64,000 nt of DNA from contig CALGLV010000006.1 in the NCBI GenBank assembly GCA_937958985.1, positions 124,001 through 188,000 on the forward strand, given 5' to 3'. Made by a program: the position numbers and the translations under genes. The stretch comes from an uncultured Aquimarina sp. (GTDB taxonomy: Bacteria > Bacteroidota > Bacteroidia > Flavobacteriales > Flavobacteriaceae). Within the stretch, counting starts at the first letter, position 1. Each line of letters starts with the position of its first letter. Of this stretch, positions 40,184 through 50,806 are shown in pieces. The notes below the pieces were generated by a model. The model searched no databases. It saw only the letters and a list, made by a program, of their open reading frames with translations, and was not told the DNA's origin.

Positions 40184-40900
40184 TTAAAAAACGCAGTAAC
40201 ACGGGCGCCTACCAAAAGTATATGTTAGTGATATGGAATTAAAAAAATACCAATCGTTATTATTTTGATTCCCAAAATTCAAGTCAATTCCATTACCGCC
40301 TGGCACAGAATCAAGATTTAGGTTTGACGGATTACTACCATCTATATTATCGGTAAATGCATATCGAGCCCCCATTTCAAAAGAAAACACAAAGTGTTGC
40401 CCTAGAGTAGTTTTAATTCCTATTACCATAGGTATTGCTACTCCCCAAGCATCTTCAAATGCTTTAAGCTCTCTGTTAGGCGATGGTGTTAGTGCTAAAT
40501 CACCATAGTTAATTACATTAATACCCGTATACAAATAAGGTGTAGTTTGTTTTTTACCTGTATGTAAATTCCACTCCCAAAAAGTATACTCTATCCCTAA
40601 AGAAAGTTCTTTTATTGAATTTTCAAATTTAAAATTTCGTGCTTGTCTACTTGGGTCAGACGATAAATTGTCATCCGCAGAAATTGGCAAGTAAGAAAAC
40701 GATGCTCTAAACGAATGCCGATCACTCCTATTCCATTTGGTTAATATTCCAAAACCAGTATCCTGAGGCCTAACAATAGTAGTATTACCCACATCGCCAA
40801 CAAAATTTGTTTGACCTAGCTGAAGACCAATTTCGTAAGTTTGGGCATTTAAAAAAGAGGCCACAAAAGCTACTATTAATAAGATTATTTTTTTTAACAT
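40184..40900 (-). CDS. DUF6089-like outer-membrane beta-barrel protein
   Basis: MLKKIILLIVAFVASFLNAQTYEIGLQLGQTNFVGDVG; next to uppS. Start set at the Met giving a signal peptide. Confidence 0.8.
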   Translation of the reverse strand: MLKKIILLIVAFVASFLNAQTYEIGLQLGQTNFVGDVGNTTIVRPQDTGFGILTKWNRSDRHSFRASFSYLPISADDNLSSDPSRQARNFKFENSIKELSLGIEYTFWEWNLHTGKKQTTPYLYTGINVINYGDLALTPSPNRELKAFEDAWGVAIPMVIGIKTTLGQHFVFSFEMGARYAFTDNIDGSNPSNLNLDSVPGGNGIDLNFGNQNNNDWYFFNSISLTYTFGRRPCYCVF

Positions 40901-41006
40901 AAAAATAAGGTGCTTGCAAATATAACAATTAAGTTTTTGTGTAAAAACTTCTATTTTACTCAAAACATATATCAAATAAAACTATGTTTTTTTCAAAAAA
41001 GTATAC

Positions 41007-41888
41007 CTAATTGCGTTTGTCTTCACCCCAAAGTAACTTTTCTCGTAGCGTTTTCAAAAAACTTTCTCCTTTAAGGCAAACCATATTAATTTCAAAAGGA
41101 GCTTTTTTTAGTGTTATTTCTGTTTCGTTTTTTAATATGTAAGTTCTCGAATCTAGCGAAACCAAATGCTCTTCTTCTCTTCCTGAAATAGTTAATGTAA
41201 TTTCATACTCTTGAGAAACTGAAAGTGGTCGCATGTTCAAGTTATGCGGCGCTATAGGAGTTAACAAAAAACTACAGGTTTCGGGCATTATAATTGGACC
41301 TCCACAACTAAGCGAATACCCTGTAGATCCTGTTGGTGTTGAAACTATTAAACCATCGGACCAATATGAGGTTAAAAACTCATTATCAACTTTGGTATGA
41401 ACGGTAATCATTGAGGTTGTGTTTTTCCTACTTACGGCAATTTCATTTAAAGCAAAATTAATTCCATCAAAATCTTTCCCACAGGAAGACTCTATTTGCA
41501 ATAAAGAGCGACGTGAAACTGTATACTCGCCTTCAAAAATTTGATTAACCGAAGTTTGTATTTCTTCTTTTCGAATGGTTGCTAAAAAACCCAAGCGACC
41601 TGTGTTAATTCCAACTATTGGAATTCCTAAATCTCGGACGTAAGTAACCGTTTTTAATATAGTCCCATCACCCCCTATACTAAAAAAAAGATCGTATGAA
41701 GTGTCTAATTCTTTAAAAGTACTGAAATAAGAATAGTCTTTTTTGATGCTTTCATTGTCATGAATTAATTTCAAAAAATTTTTCTCTATAACCACTTCTG
41801 CTGAGCGTTCATCTAACAACTCTAAAAGCTGCTGTATATACTGTCCTGAGTTTTTGTGGTAAAATTGGCCGTAGATTCCTACTTTCAT
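41007..41888 (-). CDS. nadK: NAD kinase
   Basis: FFSIGGDGTILKTVTYV, GINTGRLGFLATI, STPTGSTGYSLSCGGPI. Confidence 0.96.
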   Translation of the reverse strand: MKVGIYGQFYHKNSGQYIQQLLELLDERSAEVVIEKNFLKLIHDNESIKKDYSYFSTFKELDTSYDLFFSIGGDGTILKTVTYVRDLGIPIVGINTGRLGFLATIRKEEIQTSVNQIFEGEYTVSRRSLLQIESSCGKDFDGINFALNEIAVSRKNTTSMITVHTKVDNEFLTSYWSDGLIVSTPTGSTGYSLSCGGPIIMPETCSFLLTPIAPHNLNMRPLSVSQEYEITLTISGREEEHLVSLDSRTYILKNETEITLKKAPFEINMVCLKGESFLKTLREKLLWGEDKRN

Positions 41889-41906
41889 ATATTAAGTAGT
41901 ATTTTA

Positions 41907-42560
41907 TTACATATTTAAGTACTTATCAAAGTACCTTGAGCGCTCCTTAAGGGTATTTAAAAATACATCATCATAATGGTCAGACATAATTGTATATCCA
42001 TAGCGCCTAAACGTTTGTATCACTGCATTAAAATCTCCATCACCAATTTTCAAAGTAGTTTCAACCATATCATTTTCGATTTTTGATATATAACATGATA
42101 ACACTTTAACGTTATTCGACTCTACAATTTGGCAAATCTCACTGAATGATTGATCTGATATTCCTTTAGAAACAACTATTAAATTTCCATGTTCACTCAA
42201 AAAAGGCATATCGCCAAAAATATCAAGTACATCTTGTAATTCAACATATCCAATATATTTCTTTTCCTCCTGAGATAAAACAGGCATTATATTAGTTTGG
42301 CATTTACTAATAACTTCCAAAAAACCCAATGAATTGGTGCCTTCTGTAACGCAGAAGTTTTCAAACTCGTATTTTAAGTCTCCAACTAATTTCTCTGAAT
42401 CACTATCCGCTATATCATACAAAGCAATGCAACCTAGGTAACGATTTTCTTCAACCACAGGAAAGTGAGTAAAGGTAGATTCACTACATAGTAATTGTGC
42501 TTCTTTTATTGTTAAAGAAGGGCTTAATGGCGAAACATCATTTAATAAAACTAAATTCAT
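41907..42560 (-). CDS. CBS domain protein
   Basis: Two CBS-like units (LTIKEAQLLCSESTFTHFPVVEENRYLGCIALYDI...). Confidence 0.88.
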   Translation of the reverse strand: MNLVLLNDVSPLSPSLTIKEAQLLCSESTFTHFPVVEENRYLGCIALYDIADSDSEKLVGDLKYEFENFCVTEGTNSLGFLEVISKCQTNIMPVLSQEEKKYIGYVELQDVLDIFGDMPFLSEHGNLIVVSKGISDQSFSEICQIVESNNVKVLSCYISKIENDMVETTLKIGDGDFNAVIQTFRRYGYTIMSDHYDDVFLNTLKERSRYFDKYLNM

Positions 42561-42603
42561 AAGGTTTTACTGCTATGCAATTATTTAATACCGCACAAGT
42601 TTG

Positions 42604-42611
42604 TATTTTTG
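42604..42611 (+). promoter_or_regulatory. -7 box (TATTTTTG) upstream of pdxJ
   Basis: Matches TAnnTTTG 17 bp before the pdxJ ATG. Confidence 0.4.
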
Positions 42612-42627
42612 AATCAAAAATAAAGCC

Positions 42628-43356
42628 ATGACTAAGCTTAGTGTAAATATAAATAAAATTGCCACGTTAAGGAACGCCCGAGGAGGTAATATGCCCAATT
42701 TATTAAAAACCGCAAATGATATTGAGCGTTTTGGAGGGCAAGGAATTACCATTCACCCACGTCCTGACGAGCGACATATTCGATATCAAGACGCTAAAGA
42801 CCTAGCAAAAACAGTTACAACCGAGTTTAATATAGAAGGAAATCCTATTCCTAAATTTATTGATTTGGTGTTAGCTACAAAACCTCAACAGGTTACATTG
42901 GTACCCGATGCAATTACTAATATTACTAGTAATGCTGGCTGGGACACCGTTAAAAATAATGATTTCCTTACAGAAGTTATTAGTGAATTTAAGCGAAATA
43001 ACATCCGCACTTCTATTTTTGTAGATCCTGTAGCAACAATGATAGAAGGCGCCAAAAAAACAGGAACTGATCGCATAGAACTATACACCGAGTCCTTTGC
43101 GGAGAACTTTCCTAACGATCCAAAAAAGGCAGTTAATCCTTACATTGAATCCGCTATTATAGCTTCATCGCTTGACTTAGGGATTAATGCTGGACACGAT
43201 TTATCCTTAGATAACATTCAGTTTTTTATAGAAAATGTACCCAATGTACTTGAGGTATCTATAGGGCATGCGCTTATTTGCGAGTCATTATATTTAGGTT
43301 TAGAAAACGTAATACAAATGTACTTACGTAAGATGTCCGGCGCTCTTAGTAAATAA
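42628..43356 (+). CDS. pdxJ: Pyridoxine 5'-phosphate synthase
   Basis: LSVNINKIATLRNARGG, GITIHPRPDERHI, VTLVPD, GINAGHDLSLDN. Confidence 0.96.
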   Translation: MTKLSVNINKIATLRNARGGNMPNLLKTANDIERFGGQGITIHPRPDERHIRYQDAKDLAKTVTTEFNIEGNPIPKFIDLVLATKPQQVTLVPDAITNITSNAGWDTVKNNDFLTEVISEFKRNNIRTSIFVDPVATMIEGAKKTGTDRIELYTESFAENFPNDPKKAVNPYIESAIIASSLDLGINAGHDLSLDNIQFFIENVPNVLEVSIGHALICESLYLGLENVIQMYLRKMSGALSK

Positions 43357-43416
43357 GTATTTAATTCGTTCTTTTTTAATTCAACATTACGCTACTCACT
43401 CCTAACTTTTCAATTA

Positions 43417-44184
43417 ATGAAATTACACTCAAATATTATCGGCTCTGGTTTTCCTCTTATTATATTACATGGTTTTTTAGGAATGGGCGACAATTGGAAG
43501 ACTTTAGGAAAAAAATATAGCGAATTAGGATATCAAGTGCATTTAGTAGACCAACGCAATCATGGTAGAAGCCCGCACTCTGAAGATTTTTCATACCAAT
43601 TTTTAAGTGACGACTTGTTAGCCTATTGCTTAGATCACAATTTAGATAAAATTGCTTTACTTGGACATTCTATGGGAGGAAAAACCGCCATGCACTTTGC
43701 TTGCGAAAATCCCGAAAAAATTGAACATTTAATTATAGCTGATATATCTCCAAAATATTACGCTCCTCATCACCAAGATATCCTAGACAGCCTACAATCT
43801 TTGGATTTTTCAGAAATTAAAAGTCGTACCGATGCAGAAAATGAATTAAGTAATTACATTACTGATAAAGGGATACGTATGTTTTTACTTAAAAATATCT
43901 ATAGAAAATCTCCTTCGGAATTTGCATTGCGCATAAACCTTAAAACATTATCCGAGAAAGTTATTGAAATAGGAAAACCTTTGGCAGAAAACGCTATTTT
44001 TAAAGGTAAAACGCTATTTTTAAAAGGGGATCGCTCCAATTATATATTAGATAACGAACTCAATATAATTGCAAATCACTTTCCTAACTACACGCTAAAA
44101 ACAATAAGTAAAGCAGGCCACTGGCTACATGCGGAAAATTCGTTTGATTTTTTCACCGCTACTTCAGAATTCCTAAACAACTAA
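43417..44184 (+). CDS. Alpha/beta hydrolase
   Basis: LIILHGFLGMGDNW, VDQRNHGRSPHS, ALLGHSMGGKTAM, KAGHWLHAE. Confidence 0.93.
   Translation: MKLHSNIIGSGFPLIILHGFLGMGDNWKTLGKKYSELGYQVHLVDQRNHGRSPHSEDFSYQFLSDDLLAYCLDHNLDKIALLGHSMGGKTAMHFACENPEKIEHLIIADISPKYYAPHHQDILDSLQSLDFSEIKSRTDAENELSNYITDKGIRMFLLKNIYRKSPSEFALRINLKTLSEKVIEIGKPLAENAIFKGKTLFLKGDRSNYILDNELNIIANHFPNYTLKTISKAGHWLHAENSFDFFTATSEFLNN
43988..44024 (+). repeat. 17-bp direct repeat at 20-bp period inside the hydrolase gene
   Basis: aaaacgctatttttaaa at 43988-44004 and 44008-44024. Confidence 0.9.
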
Positions 44185-44357
44185 ATAATTATTATGCCTG
44201 CATAGTATTTAATAAAATTTACTTAAATTTGATTATTCCAGAAATAATGGTGCTTTTTTTTATCAATATCACACATATTAAGTAATAATATTACTTACAT
44301 TGTTATATATTAACTAGCAACTTTCTTTTTAAACCTAATATTAAAACTTATTGTATT

Positions 44358-45596
44358 ATGAAAAAACTACTTTTTGTATTGGCTTCATGCTTAACCTTTT
44401 CTTCAATATACGCTGGAGGTTACAGGGTGAGTATTCAAGGCCAAAGAGCTCTCGCAATGGGACATACAGGTGTAGCGGTGGTCAATAGTGCCGAACTTGC
44501 ATTCTTCAACCCCGCAGGACTCGTGTTTCTAGAAAACAAATTAAATGTTTCCGCCGGAGTCACAGGAATTATAACAAACACCAAATATCAAAACCTTGAT
44601 ACTCAACAAGCTTTTGAAACAGATAGCCCTGTAGGAACCCCTATTAACCTATATGCTACTTATAAAATTTCCGATAAATTTAGTGCTGGTATTGCGGTTT
44701 ACACTCCTTACGGAAGTAGAGTAGACTGGCCAAATGATTGGGCTGGAGGATTTTTAGTGAATAGTATTGAACTATCAGCTATTTTCGTAAATCCTGTAGT
44801 TTCGTTTAAAGTTAACGACGCTTTAAGTATTGGTGGTGGTCCCATATATGCAATTGGCGGGGTTAATTTTAACAGAAATGTACTTGTACAAGGAAATTCC
44901 GTAAGTAGTGCTTCCGGACCTACTTCAATTGAAATTGATGCTGAAGGAGTAACCTCATGGGGTTGGAAAGCTTCTGTTTTATTCAGGCCTACAGATAAAT
45001 TAAACATTGGTGCTAGTTACCAAAGTCAAATTGATATCAGTGCTGAAAATGGAGATGTAAGTTTTCAAAACTTCCCAGGAGAAGCACCACAAACTGGATT
45101 TAACGCCACACTTCCCCTTCCTTCTGAATTAACCTTAGGATTATCATACCAAGTTAACGATAAGCTTCTATTAGCGTTTGACTTCAACAGGGCCTACTGG
45201 GGAGCTTATGAATCTTTAGACATTACTTTTACAGATGGCGAAACTCCTGCTTCTATAAACCCTAGAAATTATGAAGATGCTAGTACCTACCGATTTGGTG
45301 CGCAATACGACTACAATAGTAAATTTACCTTTAGAGCAGGTTATTACTTTGATGAAACTCCTGTAGCTTCTGGTTTCTTTTCTCCTGAAACTCCACGTAA
45401 CGATTCCCATGCATTTACAAGTGGACTTTCCTTTAACATAAACGAACATTTAGCGATTGACGCTTCATTCCTATACATTTATTTTGCTGAAGTTGATGAA
45501 TCTTTCGACTCGCCTAATGATACCGTACCAGCTTTTGAAGGAACTTATAAGTCTAATGTTTTTGCACCAGGATTAGGAATTACATACAAACTATAA
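44358..45596 (+). CDS. OmpP1/FadL family outer membrane transporter
   Basis: GGYRVSIQGQRALAMGHTGVAVVNSAELAFFNPAGLVFL. Confidence 0.94.
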   Translation: MKKLLFVLASCLTFSSIYAGGYRVSIQGQRALAMGHTGVAVVNSAELAFFNPAGLVFLENKLNVSAGVTGIITNTKYQNLDTQQAFETDSPVGTPINLYATYKISDKFSAGIAVYTPYGSRVDWPNDWAGGFLVNSIELSAIFVNPVVSFKVNDALSIGGGPIYAIGGVNFNRNVLVQGNSVSSASGPTSIEIDAEGVTSWGWKASVLFRPTDKLNIGASYQSQIDISAENGDVSFQNFPGEAPQTGFNATLPLPSELTLGLSYQVNDKLLLAFDFNRAYWGAYESLDITFTDGETPASINPRNYEDASTYRFGAQYDYNSKFTFRAGYYFDETPVASGFFSPETPRNDSHAFTSGLSFNINEHLAIDASFLYIYFAEVDESFDSPNDTVPAFEGTYKSNVFAPGLGITYKL

Positions 45597-45608
45597 TACA
45601 TAAAACAC

Positions 45609-47219
45609 ATGAAAAATAATAAATATATATACATCGTACTGTGTTCTTTAGGTTTTATAGCCTGCGAACCAGAATTTGACCAACCGCTTGAAGACAATCC
45701 AATTACTCAAGAAAGAGGAACAGCTGATTTTTCAACTTATGTGGCGTTAGGGAATTCCTTAACGGCAGGCTTTGCAGATGGTGCATTATACAGCAGTGGA
45801 CAAGAAGTTGGATTTGTAAATTTAATAGCCACTAAAATGAAAGCCGCTGGTGGTGGTGATTTCACGATTCCTTTTATGAATGATAATGTGGGTGGTTTTG
45901 CCGGTTTTGAAAATGCTTTTGGAACAAGATTGGTAATTCAAACTGATGAAAATGGCAATCAAGGTCCTGCTAGATTAAATAATAATGTAGCTACTAATGA
46001 TATTGCTGCAAGAGCAGAAGGTTCTAACTTTAACAATTTAGGAGTACCAGGAATTACAAGTTTCCAATTTAATTTTGAAGGCTTAGGAAATCCTGCTGGC
46101 TTAACAACAAATCCTGTTTCAGCAAACCCTTATTTTACTCGATTTGCTAGCAGCCCAACAACCTCTATTTTAGCCGACGCTTTGGCTAAACAACCTACCT
46201 TTTTCACCTTATGGCTAGGTAACAACGACGTACTAGGCTATGCAACTAGTGGTGGTACAGGCGTGGATCAAACAGGTAATCCAAATCCTGCCACTTATGG
46301 AGGCAATGATATTACCGATCCAGGGGTATTCAACGCCTTACTAAATGGTTTTTCTACTGCATTAACCGCTAATGGCGCAAGTGGACTTTTAGTAAACATT
46401 CCTAATGTTACGGATATTCCATTTTTTACTACTGTACCTAATAACGCTTTAGTTTTAGATGCTGAACAAGCTGCTGGACTTACAGGATACTTTCAAGGAT
46501 ACGTTGGCATCGTAACACAAGGAGTAATTGCCCAATTAACCGGCGGAACAAGAGCACCAGTTGCTGCAGAAACACAAGCTGCTCAACAAATAGCTAGTCA
46601 ATATGCGTTTACTTTTAACCCAGGTCCAAATCGTTTTTTAATTGACGTTCCTGTAACTCAAAATAATCCGCAAGGCATTCGTCAAATGACCAATGAAGAG
46701 CTATTACTCTTAACTATTAACCAAGGAGCTTTAAGATCAGAAGGGTATGGTAGCGTAGCTGTAACTCCTGAAGTATTAGAAATTGGCGCAATACTACAAG
46801 CCGCACAAATAGGTGCAGGCGCACCACCAACTCAAGAACAAGCCTTAGCCTATTTAAACGCCGTAAATGCAATTGATGATCAAGACGCTCTTGACACCGA
46901 AGAACTTACTGCTATAAGCACAGCAGTAACCAGCTACAATCAAACCCTAGAAACAATTGCAGATAGTAATCCAAACATTGCATTATACGATGCCAATGCA
47001 GATTTAGCAACACTTTCTTCGGGCGGAATAACCTCTAGAAGAGTAACTATTACCTCTACCCTTGTTACTGGAGGAGGATTTTCTTTAGATGGCGTACACT
47101 TAAGCCCTAGAGGAAATGCAGTGATTGCCAATAGAATGATTGAGGCAATTAACAGCAACTTCAATTCAACACTTCAACCTGTTGAGCCTAGCTTATTCAC
47201 TTTTATTCCAGTACCTTAA
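45609..47219 (+). CDS. SGNH/GDSL-hydrolase-like lipoprotein
   Basis: Lipobox GFIAC; TYVALGNSLTAGFADGALY, FTLWLGNNDVLGYA, SLDGVHLSPRGNAVIANRMI. Confidence 0.9.
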   Translation: MKNNKYIYIVLCSLGFIACEPEFDQPLEDNPITQERGTADFSTYVALGNSLTAGFADGALYSSGQEVGFVNLIATKMKAAGGGDFTIPFMNDNVGGFAGFENAFGTRLVIQTDENGNQGPARLNNNVATNDIAARAEGSNFNNLGVPGITSFQFNFEGLGNPAGLTTNPVSANPYFTRFASSPTTSILADALAKQPTFFTLWLGNNDVLGYATSGGTGVDQTGNPNPATYGGNDITDPGVFNALLNGFSTALTANGASGLLVNIPNVTDIPFFTTVPNNALVLDAEQAAGLTGYFQGYVGIVTQGVIAQLTGGTRAPVAAETQAAQQIASQYAFTFNPGPNRFLIDVPVTQNNPQGIRQMTNEELLLLTINQGALRSEGYGSVAVTPEVLEIGAILQAAQIGAGAPPTQEQALAYLNAVNAIDDQDALDTEELTAISTAVTSYNQTLETIADSNPNIALYDANADLATLSSGGITSRRVTITSTLVTGGGFSLDGVHLSPRGNAVIANRMIEAINSNFNSTLQPVEPSLFTFIPVP

Positions 47220-47247
47220 TTAATAGTTTAGTAAGCAAAATTACACA

Positions 47248-47284
47248 CAACCCCATATTCAATAGAATTATGGGGTTTTTTTAT
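47248..47284 (+). terminator. Rho-independent terminator
   Basis: aaccccata-ttcaatagaat-tatggggtttttttat. Confidence 0.85.
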
Positions 47285-47309
47285 ATCATCCTTTTCAAAA
47301 TTAAAAAAA

Positions 47310-47340
47310 TTGCTCATTTTTCAAAAATAACTTACTTTTG
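47310..47340 (+). promoter_or_regulatory. Bacteroidota promoter for tig (TTG - 20 bp - TACTTTTG)
   Basis: TTG at 47310-47312 and TACTTTTG at 47333-47340, 33 bp before the tig ATG. Confidence 0.65.
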
Positions 47341-47372
47341 CACCCAATTTTATTCGAAAAAATTAAGTAAGG

Positions 47373-48695
47373 ATGAATATTTCTAAAGAGCAGATTGATA
47401 ATTTGAACGCGGTAGTTACCGTAGAAATTAAAAAAGAAGATTATAGTGAACGCGTAGAAAAAATCTTAAAAGATTACCGTAAAAACGCAAATATTCCTGG
47501 ATTTAGAAAAGGCCACGTTCCTATGGGAATGGTTAAAAAACAATACGGAGATGCTGTAATGGCAGAAGAAGTAAACAAATTAATTCAAGAATCTTTGAAT
47601 AATTTCCTTACTGAAGAAAAATTAGATGTTCTAGGAAACCCATTACCAAAAGATCAAAAAGATTTTTCTTGGAATGACGAAGATTTCAAATTTGAATTTG
47701 AAATCGGTTTAGCTCCTGAATTTGAAGTTAATCTTCAAGGTAAAGAAGACTTAACTAGTTATAAAGTTATAGCTACTGATAAAATGATTGAAGATCAATT
47801 AGCATCAGTACAAAAACAATATGGAAAATTAAATCCAATTGACGCTGTTGTAACAGGAAGTCTTGTAGCGGGTATGTTTGTAAACGAAGCTGAAAGCATT
47901 AGCAAACAAACTACTATTGAACTTAGTAATGTTGAAGAAAAAGCTCAAAAACTATTTATTGATGCTAAAGTTGGAGACACAATTACTATAAACACTAAAG
48001 AACTTTTTGAAAACAATCAGTTACTAGTAAGTCATGTTGGAGTTGACCAAGCAGATAAAGATATTGCCGATTTTGACGTAACTTTCACAATCAACGAAGT
48101 TAACGAGCGTATTTTAGCTGAGCTAAATCAAGAATTATTCGACAAATTATTTGCTGATGGTTCTGTTAAATCTGTAGATGATTTAAAAACTAAAATCAAA
48201 GAAGATGCTGAAAACCAGTTTGTACAACAAGCAGATCAGCAATTACTAAACACAGTTACCGAAAGCGTAATAGAAAATACCACTTTTGACTTACCAGCTG
48301 AGTTTTTGAAAAAATGGTTACGTACTGCAGGAGAAAAACCTTTAACAGAGGAAGAAGCTAACGCAGAATACGAAAAAAGTGAAAAAGGACTTCGTTTCCA
48401 ATTAATTGAAGGTAAAATAATTAAGGATAACGGATTACAGGTTACTTTTGAAGAAATAAAAGACCACACTAAAAAATTAATTACCGCTCAAATGGCTCAA
48501 TACGGTCAAATGACGCCTGAAGATGCTGAGTTAGACGGAATAATACAACGCGTATTAGGAAACCAAGACGAAGTAAAGCGAATTAATGAGCAATTAATAA
48601 GCCAAAAGCTATTAACTTTCTATAAAGAAAACGCCAAATTAAAAGAAAAAGAAGTCACTTTTGATGATTTCATAAAAGAAGCTTACAATCAATAA
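47373..48695 (+). CDS. tig: Trigger factor
   Basis: IPGFRKGHVPMGMVKKQYG ribosome-binding motif; upstream of clpP/clpX. Confidence 0.95.
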   Translation: MNISKEQIDNLNAVVTVEIKKEDYSERVEKILKDYRKNANIPGFRKGHVPMGMVKKQYGDAVMAEEVNKLIQESLNNFLTEEKLDVLGNPLPKDQKDFSWNDEDFKFEFEIGLAPEFEVNLQGKEDLTSYKVIATDKMIEDQLASVQKQYGKLNPIDAVVTGSLVAGMFVNEAESISKQTTIELSNVEEKAQKLFIDAKVGDTITINTKELFENNQLLVSHVGVDQADKDIADFDVTFTINEVNERILAELNQELFDKLFADGSVKSVDDLKTKIKEDAENQFVQQADQQLLNTVTESVIENTTFDLPAEFLKKWLRTAGEKPLTEEEANAEYEKSEKGLRFQLIEGKIIKDNGLQVTFEEIKDHTKKLITAQMAQYGQMTPEDAELDGIIQRVLGNQDEVKRINEQLISQKLLTFYKENAKLKEKEVTFDDFIKEAYNQ

Positions 48696-48728
48696 GCGAT
48701 AGGCTTTCTTTTAAATATTGATTATCTT

Positions 48729-48760
48729 TAAGGCGTAGAATTAATTCTACGCCTTTTTTA
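48729..48760 (+). terminator. Rho-independent terminator after tig
   Basis: aaggcgtagaattaattctacgcctttttt. Confidence 0.9.
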
Positions 48761-48780
48761 CAATTTAAAAAAAAGCTTTA

Positions 48781-49458
48781 ATGGATTACGGAAACGAATT
48801 TGAAAAATACGCTACTAAGCACCACGGTATTAACAGCAACTACTATAACAAAATAATAAGTACTGTTACCCCTCCTGTAGGAATGACACCAAATATTATT
48901 GAAGAACGCCAAATGAACGCTGTTGCGATGGATGTTTTTTCTAGATTAATGATGGATCGCATAATTTTTATGGGAACAGGAATCAACGATCAAGTTGCTA
49001 ATATTATACAAGCACAACTTTTATTTTTAGAAAGTACTGATGCTAAAAAAGACATACAAATTTACATTAACTCGCCAGGAGGTAGTGTATACGCGGGCTT
49101 AGGTATTTACGATACTATGCAATTTATCAAACCCGATGTAGCAACAATTTGTACAGGTATGGCAGCCTCTATGGGAGCCGTATTATTATGTGCTGGCCAA
49201 GCAGGAAAGCGTTCTGCATTACCACATAGTAGAGTAATGATTCATCAACCTTTAGGTGGTGCTCAAGGACAAGCAAGTGATATCGAAATTACAGCTCGTG
49301 AAATATTAATCTTAAAAGAAGAGCTTTATAATATTATTGCTAAGCATTCGGGCCAAACTTATGATAAGGTATATAACGATAGTGATCGTGATTACTGGAT
49401 GAAAGCTGACAAAGCTAAAGAATACGGAATGGTTGATGAGGTATTAACTCGTAGCTAA
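48781..49458 (+). CDS. clpP: ATP-dependent Clp protease proteolytic subunit
   Basis: RIIFMGTGINDQVANIIQAQLLFLES, INSPGGSVYAGLGIYD, CTGMAASMGAVLL, RVMIHQPLGG. Confidence 0.97.
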   Translation: MDYGNEFEKYATKHHGINSNYYNKIISTVTPPVGMTPNIIEERQMNAVAMDVFSRLMMDRIIFMGTGINDQVANIIQAQLLFLESTDAKKDIQIYINSPGGSVYAGLGIYDTMQFIKPDVATICTGMAASMGAVLLCAGQAGKRSALPHSRVMIHQPLGGAQGQASDIEITAREILILKEELYNIIAKHSGQTYDKVYNDSDRDYWMKADKAKEYGMVDEVLTRS

Positions 49459-49496
49459 TAAATTACTGAGCATAGCTTAAAAAGAAAAAAAAGAAA

Positions 49497-50729
49497 ATGG
49501 CTAAAGAAGATTTAGAATGTTCGTTTTGTGGACGAAAAAAACCTGAAACTAGTTTATTAATTGCTGGTTTAGATGCTCATATTTGCGATAAATGCATCGA
49601 ACAAGCTCATGGCATTGTCGCAGAAGAATCAAAAGAAGATGTTTCTGACGAACTAGAGCAAGAACTAAAACTTAGCAAACCAAAGGCTATTAAAGCCTTT
49701 TTAGATACTTATGTAATTGGTCAGGATTTCTCTAAAAAAGTAATTTCTGTTGCAGTGTACAACCACTACAAACGTTTATTACAAAAATCTGATGATGATG
49801 ATATTGAAATTCAAAAAAGTAATATCGTCCTTGTAGGTCAAACAGGTACAGGAAAAACACTAATTGCAAAAACTATTGCAAAAATGTTGAATGTTCCTTT
49901 AGCAATAGTTGATGCTACTGTTTTAACAGAAGCTGGATATGTTGGTGAAGATGTGGAAACCATACTTACTAAACTTTTAGCTGCTGCAGATTATAATTTA
50001 GAAAAAGCGGAACGCGGAATAGTGTTTATTGATGAAATCGATAAAATTGCTCGTAAAGGCGACAACCCAAGTATTACTAGAGATGTATCTGGCGAAGGTG
50101 TACAACAGGCCCTACTTAAGCTTTTAGAAGGAAGTGTAGTGAATGTTCCGCCAAAAGGTGGGCGTAAACACCCTGATCAAAAATTTATTGAAGTAAATAC
50201 TGAAAATATTTTATTTATTGCCGGAGGTGCCTTTGATGGTATTGAACGTAATATCCAAAAGCGCTTAAACATGCAAGCTGTTGGATTTAGCGCTTCTTTA
50301 AATGAAGATAGTATTGAACAGGACAATATGCTACAATACATCATCCCAAAAGATTTAAAAGATTTTGGTCTTATCCCTGAAATTATTGGGCGTTTACCTG
50401 TTTTATCTTACATGAACCCGCTAGACACTAAAACGTTAAGAGCCATTTTAACAGAGCCTAAAAATGCTATCATCAAACAATACACTAAATTGTTTGATAT
50501 GGATGAAATTGATTTAAAAATTAGTGAGGATGCGCTTGATTTTATTGTTGAAAAAGCAAATGAATATAAACTAGGAGCTCGTGGTTTACGATCTTTATGT
50601 GAAGCTATTTTAACAGACGCTATGTTCGAATTACCAGATAGCGGCGAAAAAGAATTAGAAATTACTCGTGAATACGCAGAACAAAAAATAGACAAATCTA
50701 ATATTAGAACTTTGAAAGCAGTTTCATAA
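49497..50729 (+). CDS. clpX: ATP-dependent Clp protease ATP-binding subunit ClpX
   Basis: Zn-binding [10 protein letters not shown]...[31 protein letters not shown]. Confidence 0.98.
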   Translation: MAKEDLECSFCGRKKPETSLLIAGLDAHICDKCIEQAHGIVAEESKEDVSDELEQELKLSKPKAIKAFLDTYVIGQDFSKKVISVAVYNHYKRLLQKSDDDDIEIQKSNIVLVGQTGTGKTLIAKTIAKMLNVPLAIVDATVLTEAGYVGEDVETILTKLLAAADYNLEKAERGIVFIDEIDKIARKGDNPSITRDVSGEGVQQALLKLLEGSVVNVPPKGGRKHPDQKFIEVNTENILFIAGGAFDGIERNIQKRLNMQAVGFSASLNEDSIEQDNMLQYIIPKDLKDFGLIPEIIGRLPVLSYMNPLDTKTLRAILTEPKNAIIKQYTKLFDMDEIDLKISEDALDFIVEKANEYKLGARGLRSLCEAILTDAMFELPDSGEKELEITREYAEQKIDKSNIRTLKAVS

Positions 50730-50751
50730 TTCTTAGAAATTAGTATCAAAC

Positions 50752-50791
50752 AAAAAGGCTTATTGAATTTAAATTCAATAAGCCTTTTTTA
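50752..50791. terminator. Bidirectional terminator between clpX and the DnaJ/TerB gene
   Basis: aaaaaggcttattgaatttaaattcaataagcctttttt. Confidence 0.93.
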
Positions 50792-50806
50792 TTAAAATTT
50801 ACGTAG

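Noticed and set aside
47373-50729. tig-clpP-clpX as a notable cluster
   Set aside because: Very common bacterial gene order; nothing unusual in motifs or spacing.
50408-50749. 113-aa minus-strand ORF inside clpX
   Set aside because: Antisense to the conserved ClpX C-terminal domain.
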